23,625 nt of DNA from positions 1 through 23,625 of the forward strand of contig JAHRAM010000189.1 of assembly GCA_020027305.1 (NCBI GenBank). Direction: 5' to 3'. Under the pieces are notes generated by a model. The model made no database searches, was not told where the DNA came from, and worked only from the letters and a program-made list of their open reading frames with translations. Origin of the DNA: Acidimicrobiia bacterium (GTDB lineage: Bacteria; Actinomycetota; Acidimicrobiia; Acidimicrobiales; Hopanoidiivorantaceae). Below are positions 7,090 to 14,983 of this stretch, in pieces. Numbering within the stretch: the first letter of the stretch is position 1; every line of letters starts with the position of its first letter. The position numbers were made by a program, and so were the translations under genes.

Positions 7090-7902
7090 TTATTTTTTAA
7101 GTAGGCGCAAAAATAACATTCCGTCATTGTCTTTTAGAACTCTTACAAGTTCCATATTGTAAAAACTGGAATTGCCGCTTATGTCGTTGCCGTCGTTGGG
7201 GTTGCTGATGCTCTCAGAGTTGTTGACAATGTTTCTAAATATTTCGGGACCGTTTTCATTTGTAATGATTGGCGATAATGTCAAACATATTTCATCAATG
7301 AGATTAGCTTTCATCATTTGTCCGTTCAATGTCGGGCCACCTTCTAGGAGAATTTTCTTATCTGTGAAATCTTTTAGAACTTCTTTCATGTCCACAGTTA
7401 ATGTTTTCAATTGCCTAACCTCAGCACGGCTTTCAAGTTCCAGCATTTTTTCTTGTGGAGCATTTTTACCTGTGTAGATGATTGGCTGACTACTTTTTTC
7501 TTTCAAGGATTTGTTTTCTAAAAATCTATCGCCATCATTAAAATTCAAACTGCCGCTTATCAAAATCAATCTTGGGTTTTCAGCTTGCCCTCTCTCAAGG
7601 CGACGTGCTTTAGTTTTATTGTCAACTTTAGGTGTGTCATACTTTTCTATTCGAGCAGTGTTTGCCCCCACCAAAATATAATCAGCGCTTGCCCGTAGCG
7701 CCTGAAAAACCATCTTGTCGCCCAATTCATTAAATCCTTTTGAAAGACCCCCTGAAAGTTCGCCGCTAGTTATTGATCCGTCAATGGAAGAAATCATATT
7801 TAAAGTTACCCAAGTGCCTTTCTCTAATTCGGCCAGTCGTTCAACCTCATATACTTGAGCGACATCTATATTATTGTTGGGGTTAGGCCAGATTTCATCC
7901 AT
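7090..7902 (-). CDS. RibD C-terminal-domain reductase (Rv2671-like)
   Basis: This is a 270-aa NADPH-dependent reductase of the RibD_C/dihydrofolate reductase fold without the RibD deaminase domain. WVTLNMISSIDGSI (about 31-44) is the substrate strand, followed by GDKMVFQALRASADYILVG and ANTARIEKY, then ILLEGGPTLNG (Gly-rich NADPH loop) and DEICLTLSPIIT. It resembles the mycobacterial stand-alone RibD homologue Rv2671. From family knowledge it could work in riboflavin synthesis or as an analogue of dihydrofolate reductase. Lys/Asn/Ser content is high, particularly in the loop around 100-150. It lies convergent with dapE and divergent from nrdJ, separated from nrdJ by 316 bp. No strong ribosome site precedes the ATG. 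Confidence 0.82.
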   Translation of the reverse strand: MDEIWPNPNNNIDVAQVYEVERLAELEKGTWVTLNMISSIDGSITSGELSGGLSKGFNELGDKMVFQALRASADYILVGANTARIEKYDTPKVDNKTKARRLERGQAENPRLILISGSLNFNDGDRFLENKSLKEKSSQPIIYTGKNAPQEKMLELESRAEVRQLKTLTVDMKEVLKDFTDKKILLEGGPTLNGQMMKANLIDEICLTLSPIITNENGPEIFRNIVNNSESISNPNDGNDISGNSSFYNMELVRVLKDNDGMLFLRLLKK

Positions 7903-8218
7903 TGGTTTTTATTTCTTGTTTTTGTTGTTTGTTATTTTTACTTTTGTTTTTTTATCTTTATATATTTTTTAATGACATGTTTATTTCTTAGTTGTTTTTG
8001 TTTCACTATATCGTTTATATATTTTTTACAACATTTTCATTTCTTCAATAATTTTAATTGTGTGACACAATTATCAAGCATGATATTAAAATTGTGGAAA
8101 AGTAGCGGTTATTCCACAGAAACTAGTGGGTTTTCCCCAGAAAATACTCAAGATTTTAACAGCGAACTTTTCTCTATATGAACGAAAATATATAAGAAAA
8201 AAATATAGGGAACAAAAA
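7903..8218. other. AT-rich divergent intergenic region upstream of nrdJ
   Basis: These 316 bases hold no credible gene. The left two thirds is a T-rich tract on the plus strand. The right third holds a 19-bp palindrome, a DnaA-box-like nonamer (TTTTCCACA on the minus strand, 8093-8101), a TGTGGAA/TTCCACA stem with a 12-base loop (8093-8118), and a small GGG/CCC hairpin (8128-8137). TTGTGT (8058-8063) and TGATAT (8081-8086), 17 bp apart, are a possible nrdJ promoter. I see no cobalamin-box here. Confidence 0.6.
8055..8073. promoter_or_regulatory. 19-bp palindrome, candidate nrdJ operator
   Basis: TAATTGTGTGACACAATTA is a perfect inverted repeat around a single central G. It covers the candidate -35 element of nrdJ, so a dimeric repressor bound here could block transcription. 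It does not match the NrdR box pattern (ACAC-rich ends around an ATATAT core) or the actinobacterial LexA box. The symmetry is observed; the role is inferred. Confidence 0.5.
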
Positions 8219-11200
8219 ATGGTAATTAAAGATTCAACAAAAACAAAAATACGCACAAAAAATAAAAAAGTGAAAACTTTAGAGCAAGCTGAACTTAGAC
8301 GTTATTTTACAAATAGCAATTTTATAAGTCGCCGGGGTAGAACTGGTGCCGTTGTAGATATTGAAAATAGTGTTTCAGGCAAGGTTGTTGATGGTGATAC
8401 TGCCAATGGTGTTGATAGCGATTATGAAAATGTCTACGACCTCTTTGAATGGCAAATAGTTGATGCTCGGATTTCAGCAGTCGATAGCACTCCTGAAAAT
8501 CCAAACATAATTTTTGAAAAGATAAATCTTGAGTTCCCCACGACCTGGTCACAGAATGCTATAAACATTGTGGCGCAGAAATATTTTGCCGATGGTGAGA
8601 CTTCACTCAAAGATATGGTGTCTAGGGTGGTCACCACAATTAAGCAATGGGGCATAGAAGCAAATTATTTTAACTCAATTGAACAAGCTGAAATTTTTGC
8701 AGACGAGTTGAGTTACATTCTTATCTCACAACGTGCATCTTTTAACTCTCCCGTTTGGTTCAATATTGGGTTGCCAGATAGAACACAGCAGTCGTCAGCT
8801 TGCTTCATTCTCTCGGTAGAAGATTCACTCAAATCAATTTTAGATTGGGTTTCAAATGAGGGTGCAATATTCAAAGGTGGCTCAGGAGCTGGGGTGAATC
8901 TCTCAAACATCCGTGGTTCCACAGAAAAACTTTCTGGCGGCGGAGTGGCATCTGGTCCAGTTAGCTTTATGAGAGGAGCAGATGCTTCAGCAGGAGCCAT
9001 CAAGTCTGGTGGAACCACTAGGCGAGCTGCCAAAATGGTTGTGCTTGATGATGACCATCCAGATATTTTGGAGTTCATAAATTGTAAGGCGCTTGAAGAA
9101 AAAAAGAGCAGAGCGCTTACAGCAGCTGGTTTTGATATGGGGGTAGATGGAACAGATAAACAATCAATTCAATTTCAAAATGCCAATAACTCCGTTCGTT
9201 TGAGCGAAGAGTTTTTTGAGGCTGTCAAAGATGATAGCGACTGGAAACTAAAAGCTAGAACTACAGGAGAAACCGTAAAGAAGGTAAAGGCCAAAGAACT
9301 CTTAGAAAGTATCGCACAAGCTGCCTGGGAATGTGCCGACCCTGGAGTTCAATATGATTCAACTATCAATGACTGGCATACAACACCTAATGCAGGCAGG
9401 ATTTCTGCTTCTAACCCATGTAGTGAATACTTTCACCTAGACAATTCGGCATGTAATCTTTCTAGCCTGAACTTACTGGCATTTTATGATGATGACTTGG
9501 GTGACGGCACAGAAGATTGCTTTGATGTTGAAGGATTTACTCATGCTATAAATATTATGATTTTGGCACAAGATATTTTAGTTGGCTTCTCTGACTATCC
9601 AACTGAGACCATAGGTGAAACTGCCCGTGCCTATAGACAGCTAGGTTTGGGATACACAAATTTAGGCGCACTCATAATGTCAATGGCTGTGGCTTATGAT
9701 TCTAGGCAAGCCAGAGAGCTGGCAACAGGAATTACTGCTCTTATGACAGGGCAGGCATATTTGACTTCTGTTGAAATAGCGAAAAAGATTGCGCCATTTG
9801 ATGGCTTTGAAGGTGATAGGCAAAACATGCTTAATGTTCTTAGAAAGCACTCCGACAGCTTAAAAGAGTTCCTACAGGCGCCCCAATATGACAACACACA
9901 TATTTCTAAAAGTAGCCCTGCTTCTGAGGAGAGCGATATTTCTGAAAGTAGTTATATTTTTGAAACAGCTAATGAAATCTGGCAAGAAGTCATAATCCAA
10001 GCAGAGGTTTCAGGGGCAAGAAATTCGCAAGTAACTGTGCTTGCTCCCACTGGCACGATTAGCTTTATGATGGATTGTGACACAACTGGAATTGAGCCTG
10101 ATTTTGCTCTAGTAAAAACCAAGCAATTGGTTGGAGGTGGAAAAATGACAATTGTCAATCAGTCAGTTGAGCGAGCTCTCAAGCGGTTGGGATATGATGC
10201 CAAAACTACAAAAGGCATTATTGAATATATTAAAGAGAACGGTTCAATCAAAGGCTCAGCTATTTTGGCCGAACATAGAAATGTTTTTGATTGTGCTGTA
10301 GGTGAAACGAGTATTAGTGCTGACGGGCATATTCTTATGATGGCAGCAGTTCAGCCATTCATTTCTGGAGGCATCTCAAAAACCGTTAACTTGCCTTCAT
10401 CAATCACCCAAGAAGAAATTGCCGACCTTGTTGTTAGGGGGCATGAACTAGGCATAAAAGCTCTTGCTATTTATAGAGATAGCTCAAAGGTTTCACAGCC
10501 ACTTTCTGCTAAAACACTTTCTGCTAATGCGTCCAACAATACCTCTAACAAGAATAATGTTTCTACTAATACATCTCCAAACGATAATATATCGCAAAAA
10601 GTTGAAAGTGATGGCGTGAATAATGAAGAGCAACCAAACATTCCAGTCAGGCGAAGACTCCCTAAAATAAGAGATTCCAAGACATTTGAGTTTGTGATGT
10701 CTGGGTGCAAGGGATATGTGACGGTGGGAGAATTTGAAGATGGAAGCCCTGGTGAAATCTTTGTAAAGGTTTCAAAGCAAGGTTCAACTTTGGCTGGCAC
10801 TATGGATGCATTTGCCATTGCAATATCTCACGGGCTTCAATATGGTGTTCCGCTTGCTAGCTATGTCAATGCATTTATAGGAATGAAGTTTGAGCCAACG
10901 GGGATAACCGATGATGAAGATATAAGGTTTGCAACCAGCATCATTGATTATATTTTTAGACGGCTGGCGCTGATGTATCTGTCTGAAGAAGAACAAACTA
11001 GGTTAAACATATTTAAGCCGATACGAAATGATTTAAATAGAACAAATGATTCATTAAACGGTAACAATTTAAACGGTAATAATGGCACCACAGGCACTTC
11101 AAAGGACCAAGCTGTGAGAGCGTCATTATTTCAAAACACCCAAAGCGCCACTAATGATTTTCAAGAAAATACATCTAAAGAAGAAGTAAGGCAAGAAGAG

Positions 11201-11308
11201 GTAATAGACCAAAACATTCCAATATGTTCTAGCTGTGGGCATTATATGATTCGAGCTGGCACCTGCTTTGCCTGCCAGATTTGTGGCTCAACTAGCGGTT
11301 GTAGCTAG
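8219..11308 (+). CDS. nrdJ: Adenosylcobalamin-dependent (class II) ribonucleotide reductase
   Basis: This enzyme reduces ribonucleotides to deoxyribonucleotides with a radical generated from coenzyme B12, and works with or without oxygen. I take the ATG at 8219 (1029 aa), preceded by AGGGAA with 6-bp spacing; an upstream in-frame extension to 8126 is rejected. Cys195 (SSACFILSVEDS) is one redox cysteine, and NPCSE with Cys401 is the thiyl-radical loop, followed by HLDNSACNLSSLNL. Two low-complexity Asn/Ser linkers (about 755-806 and 935-970) separate the barrel from the C-terminal domain. The tail ends in six cysteines in CxxC patterns (about 1003-1029), typical of large NrdJ. Its cofactor need fits the B12 import genes at 17556-21030. 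Confidence 0.96.
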   Translation: MVIKDSTKTKIRTKNKKVKTLEQAELRRYFTNSNFISRRGRTGAVVDIENSVSGKVVDGDTANGVDSDYENVYDLFEWQIVDARISAVDSTPENPNIIFEKINLEFPTTWSQNAINIVAQKYFADGETSLKDMVSRVVTTIKQWGIEANYFNSIEQAEIFADELSYILISQRASFNSPVWFNIGLPDRTQQSSACFILSVEDSLKSILDWVSNEGAIFKGGSGAGVNLSNIRGSTEKLSGGGVASGPVSFMRGADASAGAIKSGGTTRRAAKMVVLDDDHPDILEFINCKALEEKKSRALTAAGFDMGVDGTDKQSIQFQNANNSVRLSEEFFEAVKDDSDWKLKARTTGETVKKVKAKELLESIAQAAWECADPGVQYDSTINDWHTTPNAGRISASNPCSEYFHLDNSACNLSSLNLLAFYDDDLGDGTEDCFDVEGFTHAINIMILAQDILVGFSDYPTETIGETARAYRQLGLGYTNLGALIMSMAVAYDSRQARELATGITALMTGQAYLTSVEIAKKIAPFDGFEGDRQNMLNVLRKHSDSLKEFLQAPQYDNTHISKSSPASEESDISESSYIFETANEIWQEVIIQAEVSGARNSQVTVLAPTGTISFMMDCDTTGIEPDFALVKTKQLVGGGKMTIVNQSVERALKRLGYDAKTTKGIIEYIKENGSIKGSAILAEHRNVFDCAVGETSISADGHILMMAAVQPFISGGISKTVNLPSSITQEEIADLVVRGHELGIKALAIYRDSSKVSQPLSAKTLSANASNNTSNKNNVSTNTSPNDNISQKVESDGVNNEEQPNIPVRRRLPKIRDSKTFEFVMSGCKGYVTVGEFEDGSPGEIFVKVSKQGSTLAGTMDAFAIAISHGLQYGVPLASYVNAFIGMKFEPTGITDDEDIRFATSIIDYIFRRLALMYLSEEEQTRLNIFKPIRNDLNRTNDSLNGNNLNGNNGTTGTSKDQAVRASLFQNTQSATNDFQENTSKEEVRQEEVIDQNIPICSSCGHYMIRAGTCFACQICGSTSGCS

Positions 11309-11383
11309 GTTTTAATATATTTAAATATTTAAGAACAGGCCAATTTTTAGACTTAGCGTTTGTATCACTTGCTCCAGCCATTA

Positions 11384-11419
11384 AATTGAATCAACACTTG
11401 TGGCTACGTTGATTTAATT
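11384..11419. terminator. Possible shared hairpin between nrdJ and gpgS
   Basis: AATTGAATCAAC (11384-11395) pairs with GTTGATTTAATT (11408-11419), giving a 12-bp stem with one G-U pair and a 12-base loop. It sits between two convergent genes and includes the last codons of gpgS, so it could end both transcripts. No clean T-run follows in either direction, so I am unsure. Confidence 0.35.
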
Positions 11420-12393
11420 GGGGGAAGCTCTAAAAAGGCTATCTCTTTGCTTTGGAATTCTTTGTTGTGAGGCGTTAAATTTTGAGAGCTTGGCTTTTGC
11501 TCTAATTCTTGGTTAGTTGACTTTTGAAAAACTGGATACCTCATTTTAAATTTAGAAATTTGAGATTTAGATAAATTTAATTGCATCAAATCTGACTCTG
11601 TGTCACCTATTTCTTCAGACATTGTTTTTGTTGTTAGCGCTTCTGTATCATCTGGTGATTTTTTTATCTCCAACTTTTTTACCCGAGCCTTTTTTATGAG
11701 TGCAGTTTGTAAAATCTCAGCTGCTTGAACTGAAAGCTCGTTAAGGGGGCGATTTCTGTGGGTTCTCGTTCCAAGATTTACCTCATCAATGCTTTCAACT
11801 CCAAATATGTTTGATATATTAATTAACAGCCCAATCTCAACTCCATATCCACAAACAAATGGAACCTGTTCGCCTGCATTCCGTCTGATGGCGTATTCTC
11901 CAGAAAGAGGTTCTTTGATGTGCGCTAGTTCAGGGAACAACAACGATAGCAGTGGTCTTGCCATAAGCCAAGTTGTTCTACCACCGCCATCTTTTCCATC
12001 AAGCATTCGGTTTTCATAAAACCCTTTCACCATCATAGTTGTTTCGTTTTCAATAAGTGGGGTAGCAAGTTTTTCAATGATAGCTGGTTCAAAATTTTCT
12101 AGGTCGCCATCGCACCAGACCACAATTTCAGATTTTGTTTTAAGCAGGCTTTCATATAGAGCAGCTCCTTTGCCAGTTTGTTTGGGCGGCCCCACTACAA
12201 CTGCTCCTGCCTTATGGGCGATTTCTACTGTTTTGTCTGTAGAACCTCCATCAACCACAAGCAACTCAGAAACTTCTACTGAAGCACCTGTTGGAGTGCT
12301 TATTTTTTGGTTAAGCAGGTTTTTAGCAATGGCTTTACAAATAGCCCCAATAGTCTTTGCCTCATTTAGGGTGGGGATACAAACCGCTAGCAT
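11404..12393 (-). CDS. gpgS: Glucosyl-3-phosphoglycerate synthase
   Basis: This GT-A-fold glycosyltransferase makes glucosyl-3-phosphoglycerate from a nucleotide glucose donor and 3-phosphoglycerate. It is the first step to glucosylglycerate and, in mycobacteria, to methylglucose lipopolysaccharide. Conserved parts are CIPTLNEAKTIG (4-15), VDGGSTDKT (47-55), the metal motif Asp95-Gly-Asp97, GGRTTWLMARPLL (137-149), EPLSGEYAIRR, FVCGYGVEIGLL (179-190), and His212 in THRNRPL. These follow the family pattern closely. The catalytic part ends near residue 240; about 90 further residues are Ser/Lys/Glu-rich and probably disordered. The start lies 2 bp after the stop of the NTF2-like gene without its own ribosome site, suggesting coupling. 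Confidence 0.88.
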   Translation of the reverse strand: MLAVCIPTLNEAKTIGAICKAIAKNLLNQKISTPTGASVEVSELLVVDGGSTDKTVEIAHKAGAVVVGPPKQTGKGAALYESLLKTKSEIVVWCDGDLENFEPAIIEKLATPLIENETTMMVKGFYENRMLDGKDGGGRTTWLMARPLLSLLFPELAHIKEPLSGEYAIRRNAGEQVPFVCGYGVEIGLLINISNIFGVESIDEVNLGTRTHRNRPLNELSVQAAEILQTALIKKARVKKLEIKKSPDDTEALTTKTMSEEIGDTESDLMQLNLSKSQISKFKMRYPVFQKSTNQELEQKPSSQNLTPHNKEFQSKEIAFLELPPIKST

Positions 12394-12395
12394 TA

Positions 12396-12887
12396 CTATT
12401 TATTTTTTGCTTTAGGGATTTCAAACAGCAGGTGTTGGCTAAGGTCACCGAATTGATCCGTAATCATAGTTCGTTGCTTAAAGTGCCAACGGTTGCCATC
12501 GTCTTTAACCCGCTCAAATAAATCATGGTACCTTCCTGTGATTATCGGTTGAAGGGGAAGGGTATCAGTTGCTTGAAGCACCGTATAGTATGACCTTGCC
12601 TTAGCAGTCATATCATCATCGGCTATCTCAATAATTAAGTTGGTTATAACATGTTTTGATTTAGGTGTTCCATCAGCTGGGTAAAGGCGGGTTGAATTTT
12701 TATACATTTCAGTAACAGCGTCAGCCCCTTGGATTTTCATTCCTTCCTTACTATCTTCATCTCCATTCCCAGCCAATATAGTGGCATATTTAAATAGTTC
12801 CCCAATTCCTTCAAAATCGCCAGCATCAATTCGCTCGGCGTATCCAAAAATCAAAGCCTGTATTTCAAGCATGCTTTTAGCATTCAT
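12396..12887 (-). CDS. SnoaL/NTF2-like family protein
   Basis: This 163-aa protein has the SnoaL-like (NTF2-fold) pattern. It has an N-terminal helix IQALIFGYAERIDAGDFEGIGELF, then a variable loop, then a paired-strand region (KHVITNLIIEIADDDMTAKARSYYTV and ITGRYHDLFERVKDDGNRWHFKQR). Family members include isomerases, cyclases, hydratases and non-catalytic proteins, so no reaction can be given. It is the upstream partner of gpgS in a two-gene transcript and diverges from lgt. A TAAAAT box lies 8 bp before the ATG with no ribosome site, so its mRNA may also be nearly leaderless. Confidence 0.78.
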   Translation of the reverse strand: MNAKSMLEIQALIFGYAERIDAGDFEGIGELFKYATILAGNGDEDSKEGMKIQGADAVTEMYKNSTRLYPADGTPKSKHVITNLIIEIADDDMTAKARSYYTVLQATDTLPLQPIITGRYHDLFERVKDDGNRWHFKQRTMITDQFGDLSQHLLFEIPKAKNK

Positions 12888-12903
12888 ACTTTTAAATTTT
12901 AGC

Positions 12904-12916
12904 TGTTAGCTAACAT
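12904..12916. promoter_or_regulatory. Palindrome and leaderless -10 box between lgt and the NTF2-like gene
   Basis: TGTTAGCTAACA (12904-12915) is a perfect 12-bp palindrome in the 36-bp gap between the two divergent start codons. Its right half forms TAACAT (12911-12916), 7 bp before the lgt ATG, a likely -10 box for a leaderless lgt mRNA. A factor bound to the palindrome would affect both genes. Confidence 0.4.
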
Positions 12917-12923
12917 TTAATTT

Positions 12924-13760
12924 ATGGAGATATTTGCTGCCATTCCCAGTCCTAGCAGTTCATCTTTTAGTATTGGCCCACTCACAATTAGGTATTACGG
13001 AATCGTCATAGCAATCGGAGTGTTGCTTTTGATTTGGCTTTCAGTTAGGCGATTGACGAAAAAAGGTTTCTTGACAGATGATTGTATTTATATGGCGTGG
13101 ATTGCTGTGCCTTCTGGACTTATTGGTGCTCGCATTTACCATCTTATAACTGACTGGGATGAATATAGGGGGCGAGCAGGAGATATTTGGAAGATTACTG
13201 AGGGGGGGCTTGGAATTCCTGGTGCAGTTATCGGTGTAGCAATCGGCATTATGATATATGCTCATATCAAAAGGCTTGACAAACGGCTGCTTACAGATGT
13301 TATTGCCCCACTTATTCCAATGGCACAGGCAATTGGGCGCCTAGGGAATTGGTTCAATCAAGAACTTTATGGAAAGCCAACCAATTTGCCGTGGGCGGTG
13401 AAGATTGATGAAAATGTTGTAGCAAGAGATACCCCAACATATATAGGTGAAACAACATTCCATCCATTTTTTCTTTATGAGGGGTTGTGGAATTTGCTTT
13501 TGCTGGGCGCTCTACTTTATTTAGAGAAAAAGCAGTTGGTGAAAAAAGGGCAGATGATTGCCTATTATGTGTTGGGCTATACCTCAGCTCGAATAGGGCT
13601 GGAGTTCCTAAGAGTAGATTTTGCCAATGAGTTTTTGGGGCTTCGAATAAATGTTTGGGTAATGTCAGGGTTCTGGCTGTTGGCTCTAGGGTTCTTGATA
13701 TACGACAACTACATTCGCAAACACCGCATTCAACCAAAGACATTTACTCCTAGTTCTTAA
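12924..13760 (+). CDS. lgt: Phosphatidylglycerol-prolipoprotein diacylglyceryl transferase
   Basis: This integral membrane enzyme adds diacylglycerol from phosphatidylglycerol to the lipobox cysteine of prolipoproteins. It is 278 aa with about seven hydrophobic helices. The Lgt signature is GRLGNWFNQELYG, with Arg139, Asn142 and Glu147. Other conserved parts are RYYGIVIAIG (23-32), the GARIYHLI segment (68-75), EGGLGIPGAVIG (93-104), FHPFFLYEGLWN and SARIGLEFLRVD, all as expected for Lgt. It begins with a predicted leaderless start. BtuF, encoded at 17556, carries a lipobox and would be a substrate. Confidence 0.95.
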   Translation: MEIFAAIPSPSSSSFSIGPLTIRYYGIVIAIGVLLLIWLSVRRLTKKGFLTDDCIYMAWIAVPSGLIGARIYHLITDWDEYRGRAGDIWKITEGGLGIPGAVIGVAIGIMIYAHIKRLDKRLLTDVIAPLIPMAQAIGRLGNWFNQELYGKPTNLPWAVKIDENVVARDTPTYIGETTFHPFFLYEGLWNLLLLGALLYLEKKQLVKKGQMIAYYVLGYTSARIGLEFLRVDFANEFLGLRINVWVMSGFWLLALGFLIYDNYIRKHRIQPKTFTPSS

Positions 13761-13800
13761 AAACATTTTAAAATAGGGTGCATTTGGCAAAGTAATTCGC

Positions 13801-13806
13801 TACAAT
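13801..13806 (+). promoter_or_regulatory. Predicted -10 box of the metX transcript
   Basis: TACAAT, preceded by GC, lies so that transcription would start near 13813, exactly where the first riboswitch stem begins. No convincing -35 is seen at 16-18 bp; TTGGCA at 13784 is too close (11 bp). Confidence 0.4.
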
Positions 13807-13812
13807 TAATTC

Positions 13813-13888
13813 CTGCATAAAGAGTGGCTTTGCAAAAGTCCAGCAACCTAGGAGGACATCTAAGGTGCTTGTTTAAGAAACTATGTGG
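13813..13888 (+). promoter_or_regulatory. SAM-family riboswitch (compact, SAM-I/IV-variant-like)
   Basis: The conserved SAM-clan elements appear in order: AGAGTGGC (13821-13828), AGCAACC (13842-13848) and AAGGTGCT (13862-13869). A closing stem pairs 13813-13819 with 13882-13888. A very short second stem, GGCTTT with AAAG-T-CC, lies at 13826-13841, and a third stem pairs ACCT (13846-13849) with AGGT (13863-13866). Position upstream of metX and a sulfur-metabolism PLP enzyme supports SAM sensing. The short second stem, without a visible kink-turn, argues for the SAM-I/IV variant group rather than classic SAM-I. The exact Rfam class is my best guess. Confidence 0.72.
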
Positions 13889-13920
13889 CCCAAAAAATAA
13901 AAGCGGGCAAAACATGTCCA

Positions 13921-14973
13921 ATGAATACAAAAGATAACACAGATAAAAGAGACAGACAAAACCACAGGTCAGAGTCGGTAAATCTTACAAACGGCTCACC
14001 TTTTGTCTTGACGAGTGGGCATCGCATTCCAGAGGTTGTAGTTCAATATGATTCGTGGGGAGAGTTGTCGCCTGAAAAAGATAACGCCATTTTGTTGTGT
14101 CATGCTTTGACGGGTGATAGCCGTGCTGACAAATGGTGGAGTAGTTTGGTGGGAGAGTCAAAAGTCATTGATACCGACAAGTATTTTGTAGTATGTTCAA
14201 ATGTCTTAGGAGGCTGCGATGGCACTACGGGTCCAGTTGAATATACCGAAGACTTCCCAACTGTAACCATTAGAGATATGGTACGAGCGCAAGAGATGCT
14301 TAGAGAGCATCTAGGGGTAAAATCTTGGGCAAGTGTCATCGGAGGCTCTATGGGGGGAATGCAGGCTCTAGAGTGGGCAATAATGTTTGGTGAAAGGGTT
14401 CGCTCAATTGCTCCAATATGTACCACTTTGGCAGCCACTCCGTGGCAGATTGCTTTTAGCGCTGTAGGGCGAAATATTTTGGCATTAGATAATGGTTCTG
14501 AAGAGGCCTTATCTGTGGCGAGGGCAGTTGCCATGATTTCATATAGAAGCGATAGGCTTTTTCAAGATAAATTTGGGCGCACGCTTTCTACCCCTGATGA
14601 AATTTATGAGCTATGGAATAAATTTGAAGTTGAAAACTATCTCAAACACCAAGGTGTTTCATTAAACCGCAGATTTAATTCCGCTTCATATCTTATATTG
14701 AACAAAGCAATGGACTTACACGATATTGGCAGAAATAGAGGTGGTGTTGAAAAAGCTGCTGCCCTAATAAATGTTCCAACTTTAGTTTTGAGCGTTGATT
14801 CTGATATTTTGTATCCAGTTCGGCTCCAAGAAGAAATGGTTGAACTGATTTTGGCTGGAGGAACATCTTGCCATCATGACATTTTAAAGAGCGACTATGG
14901 ACATGATGGATTCTTAATTGAAGCAGAACAGGTAGGTGAAAGCCTAAGTTCATTTCTAGCAGGCATAAAATAA
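13921..14973 (+). CDS. metX: Homoserine O-acyltransferase (MetX family)
   Basis: This alpha/beta-hydrolase-fold enzyme acylates homoserine for methionine synthesis. From the ATG at 13921 it is 350 aa. Ser143 in GGSMGGMQALEWA is the nucleophile, Asp295 in SVDSDILYP and His328 in YGHDGFL complete the triad, and NVLGGCDGTTGP (about 94-105) and LTGDSRADKWW are MetX signatures. Acetyl-CoA versus succinyl-CoA use cannot be settled by eye. A GTG at 13885 is also in frame, but it lies inside the closing stem of the riboswitch, so I prefer 13921 although its ribosome site is weak. The SAM-type riboswitch should lower expression when SAM is plentiful. The next gene starts 10 bp after the stop. Confidence 0.93.
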   Translation: MNTKDNTDKRDRQNHRSESVNLTNGSPFVLTSGHRIPEVVVQYDSWGELSPEKDNAILLCHALTGDSRADKWWSSLVGESKVIDTDKYFVVCSNVLGGCDGTTGPVEYTEDFPTVTIRDMVRAQEMLREHLGVKSWASVIGGSMGGMQALEWAIMFGERVRSIAPICTTLAATPWQIAFSAVGRNILALDNGSEEALSVARAVAMISYRSDRLFQDKFGRTLSTPDEIYELWNKFEVENYLKHQGVSLNRRFNSASYLILNKAMDLHDIGRNRGGVEKAAALINVPTLVLSVDSDILYPVRLQEEMVELILAGGTSCHHDILKSDYGHDGFLIEAEQVGESLSSFLAGIK

Positions 14974-14983
14974 GGAGAGCGAA

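Noticed and set aside
7088..7102. ACTTA/TAAGT hairpin at the dapE/reductase junction as a terminator
   Set aside because: Only five A-T-rich pairs, overlapping a coding end; likely chance.
8091..8140. A second cobalamin riboswitch before nrdJ
   Set aside because: The B12-box consensus seen at 17431-17470 is absent here; only simple hairpins are present.
7855..8181. Plus-strand 108-aa Phe/Leu-rich frame
   Set aside because: It is the T-rich intergenic tract and the antisense of the RibD_C start; low complexity with no ribosome site.
8126..8218. N-terminal extension of nrdJ (31 residues beginning MGFPQK)
   Set aside because: The AGGGAA ribosome site fits the ATG at 8219. The extension covers leader hairpins and looks non-coding.
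13885..13920. GTG start for metX
   Set aside because: It lies in the closing stem of the riboswitch and has no ribosome site; kept only as an alternative.
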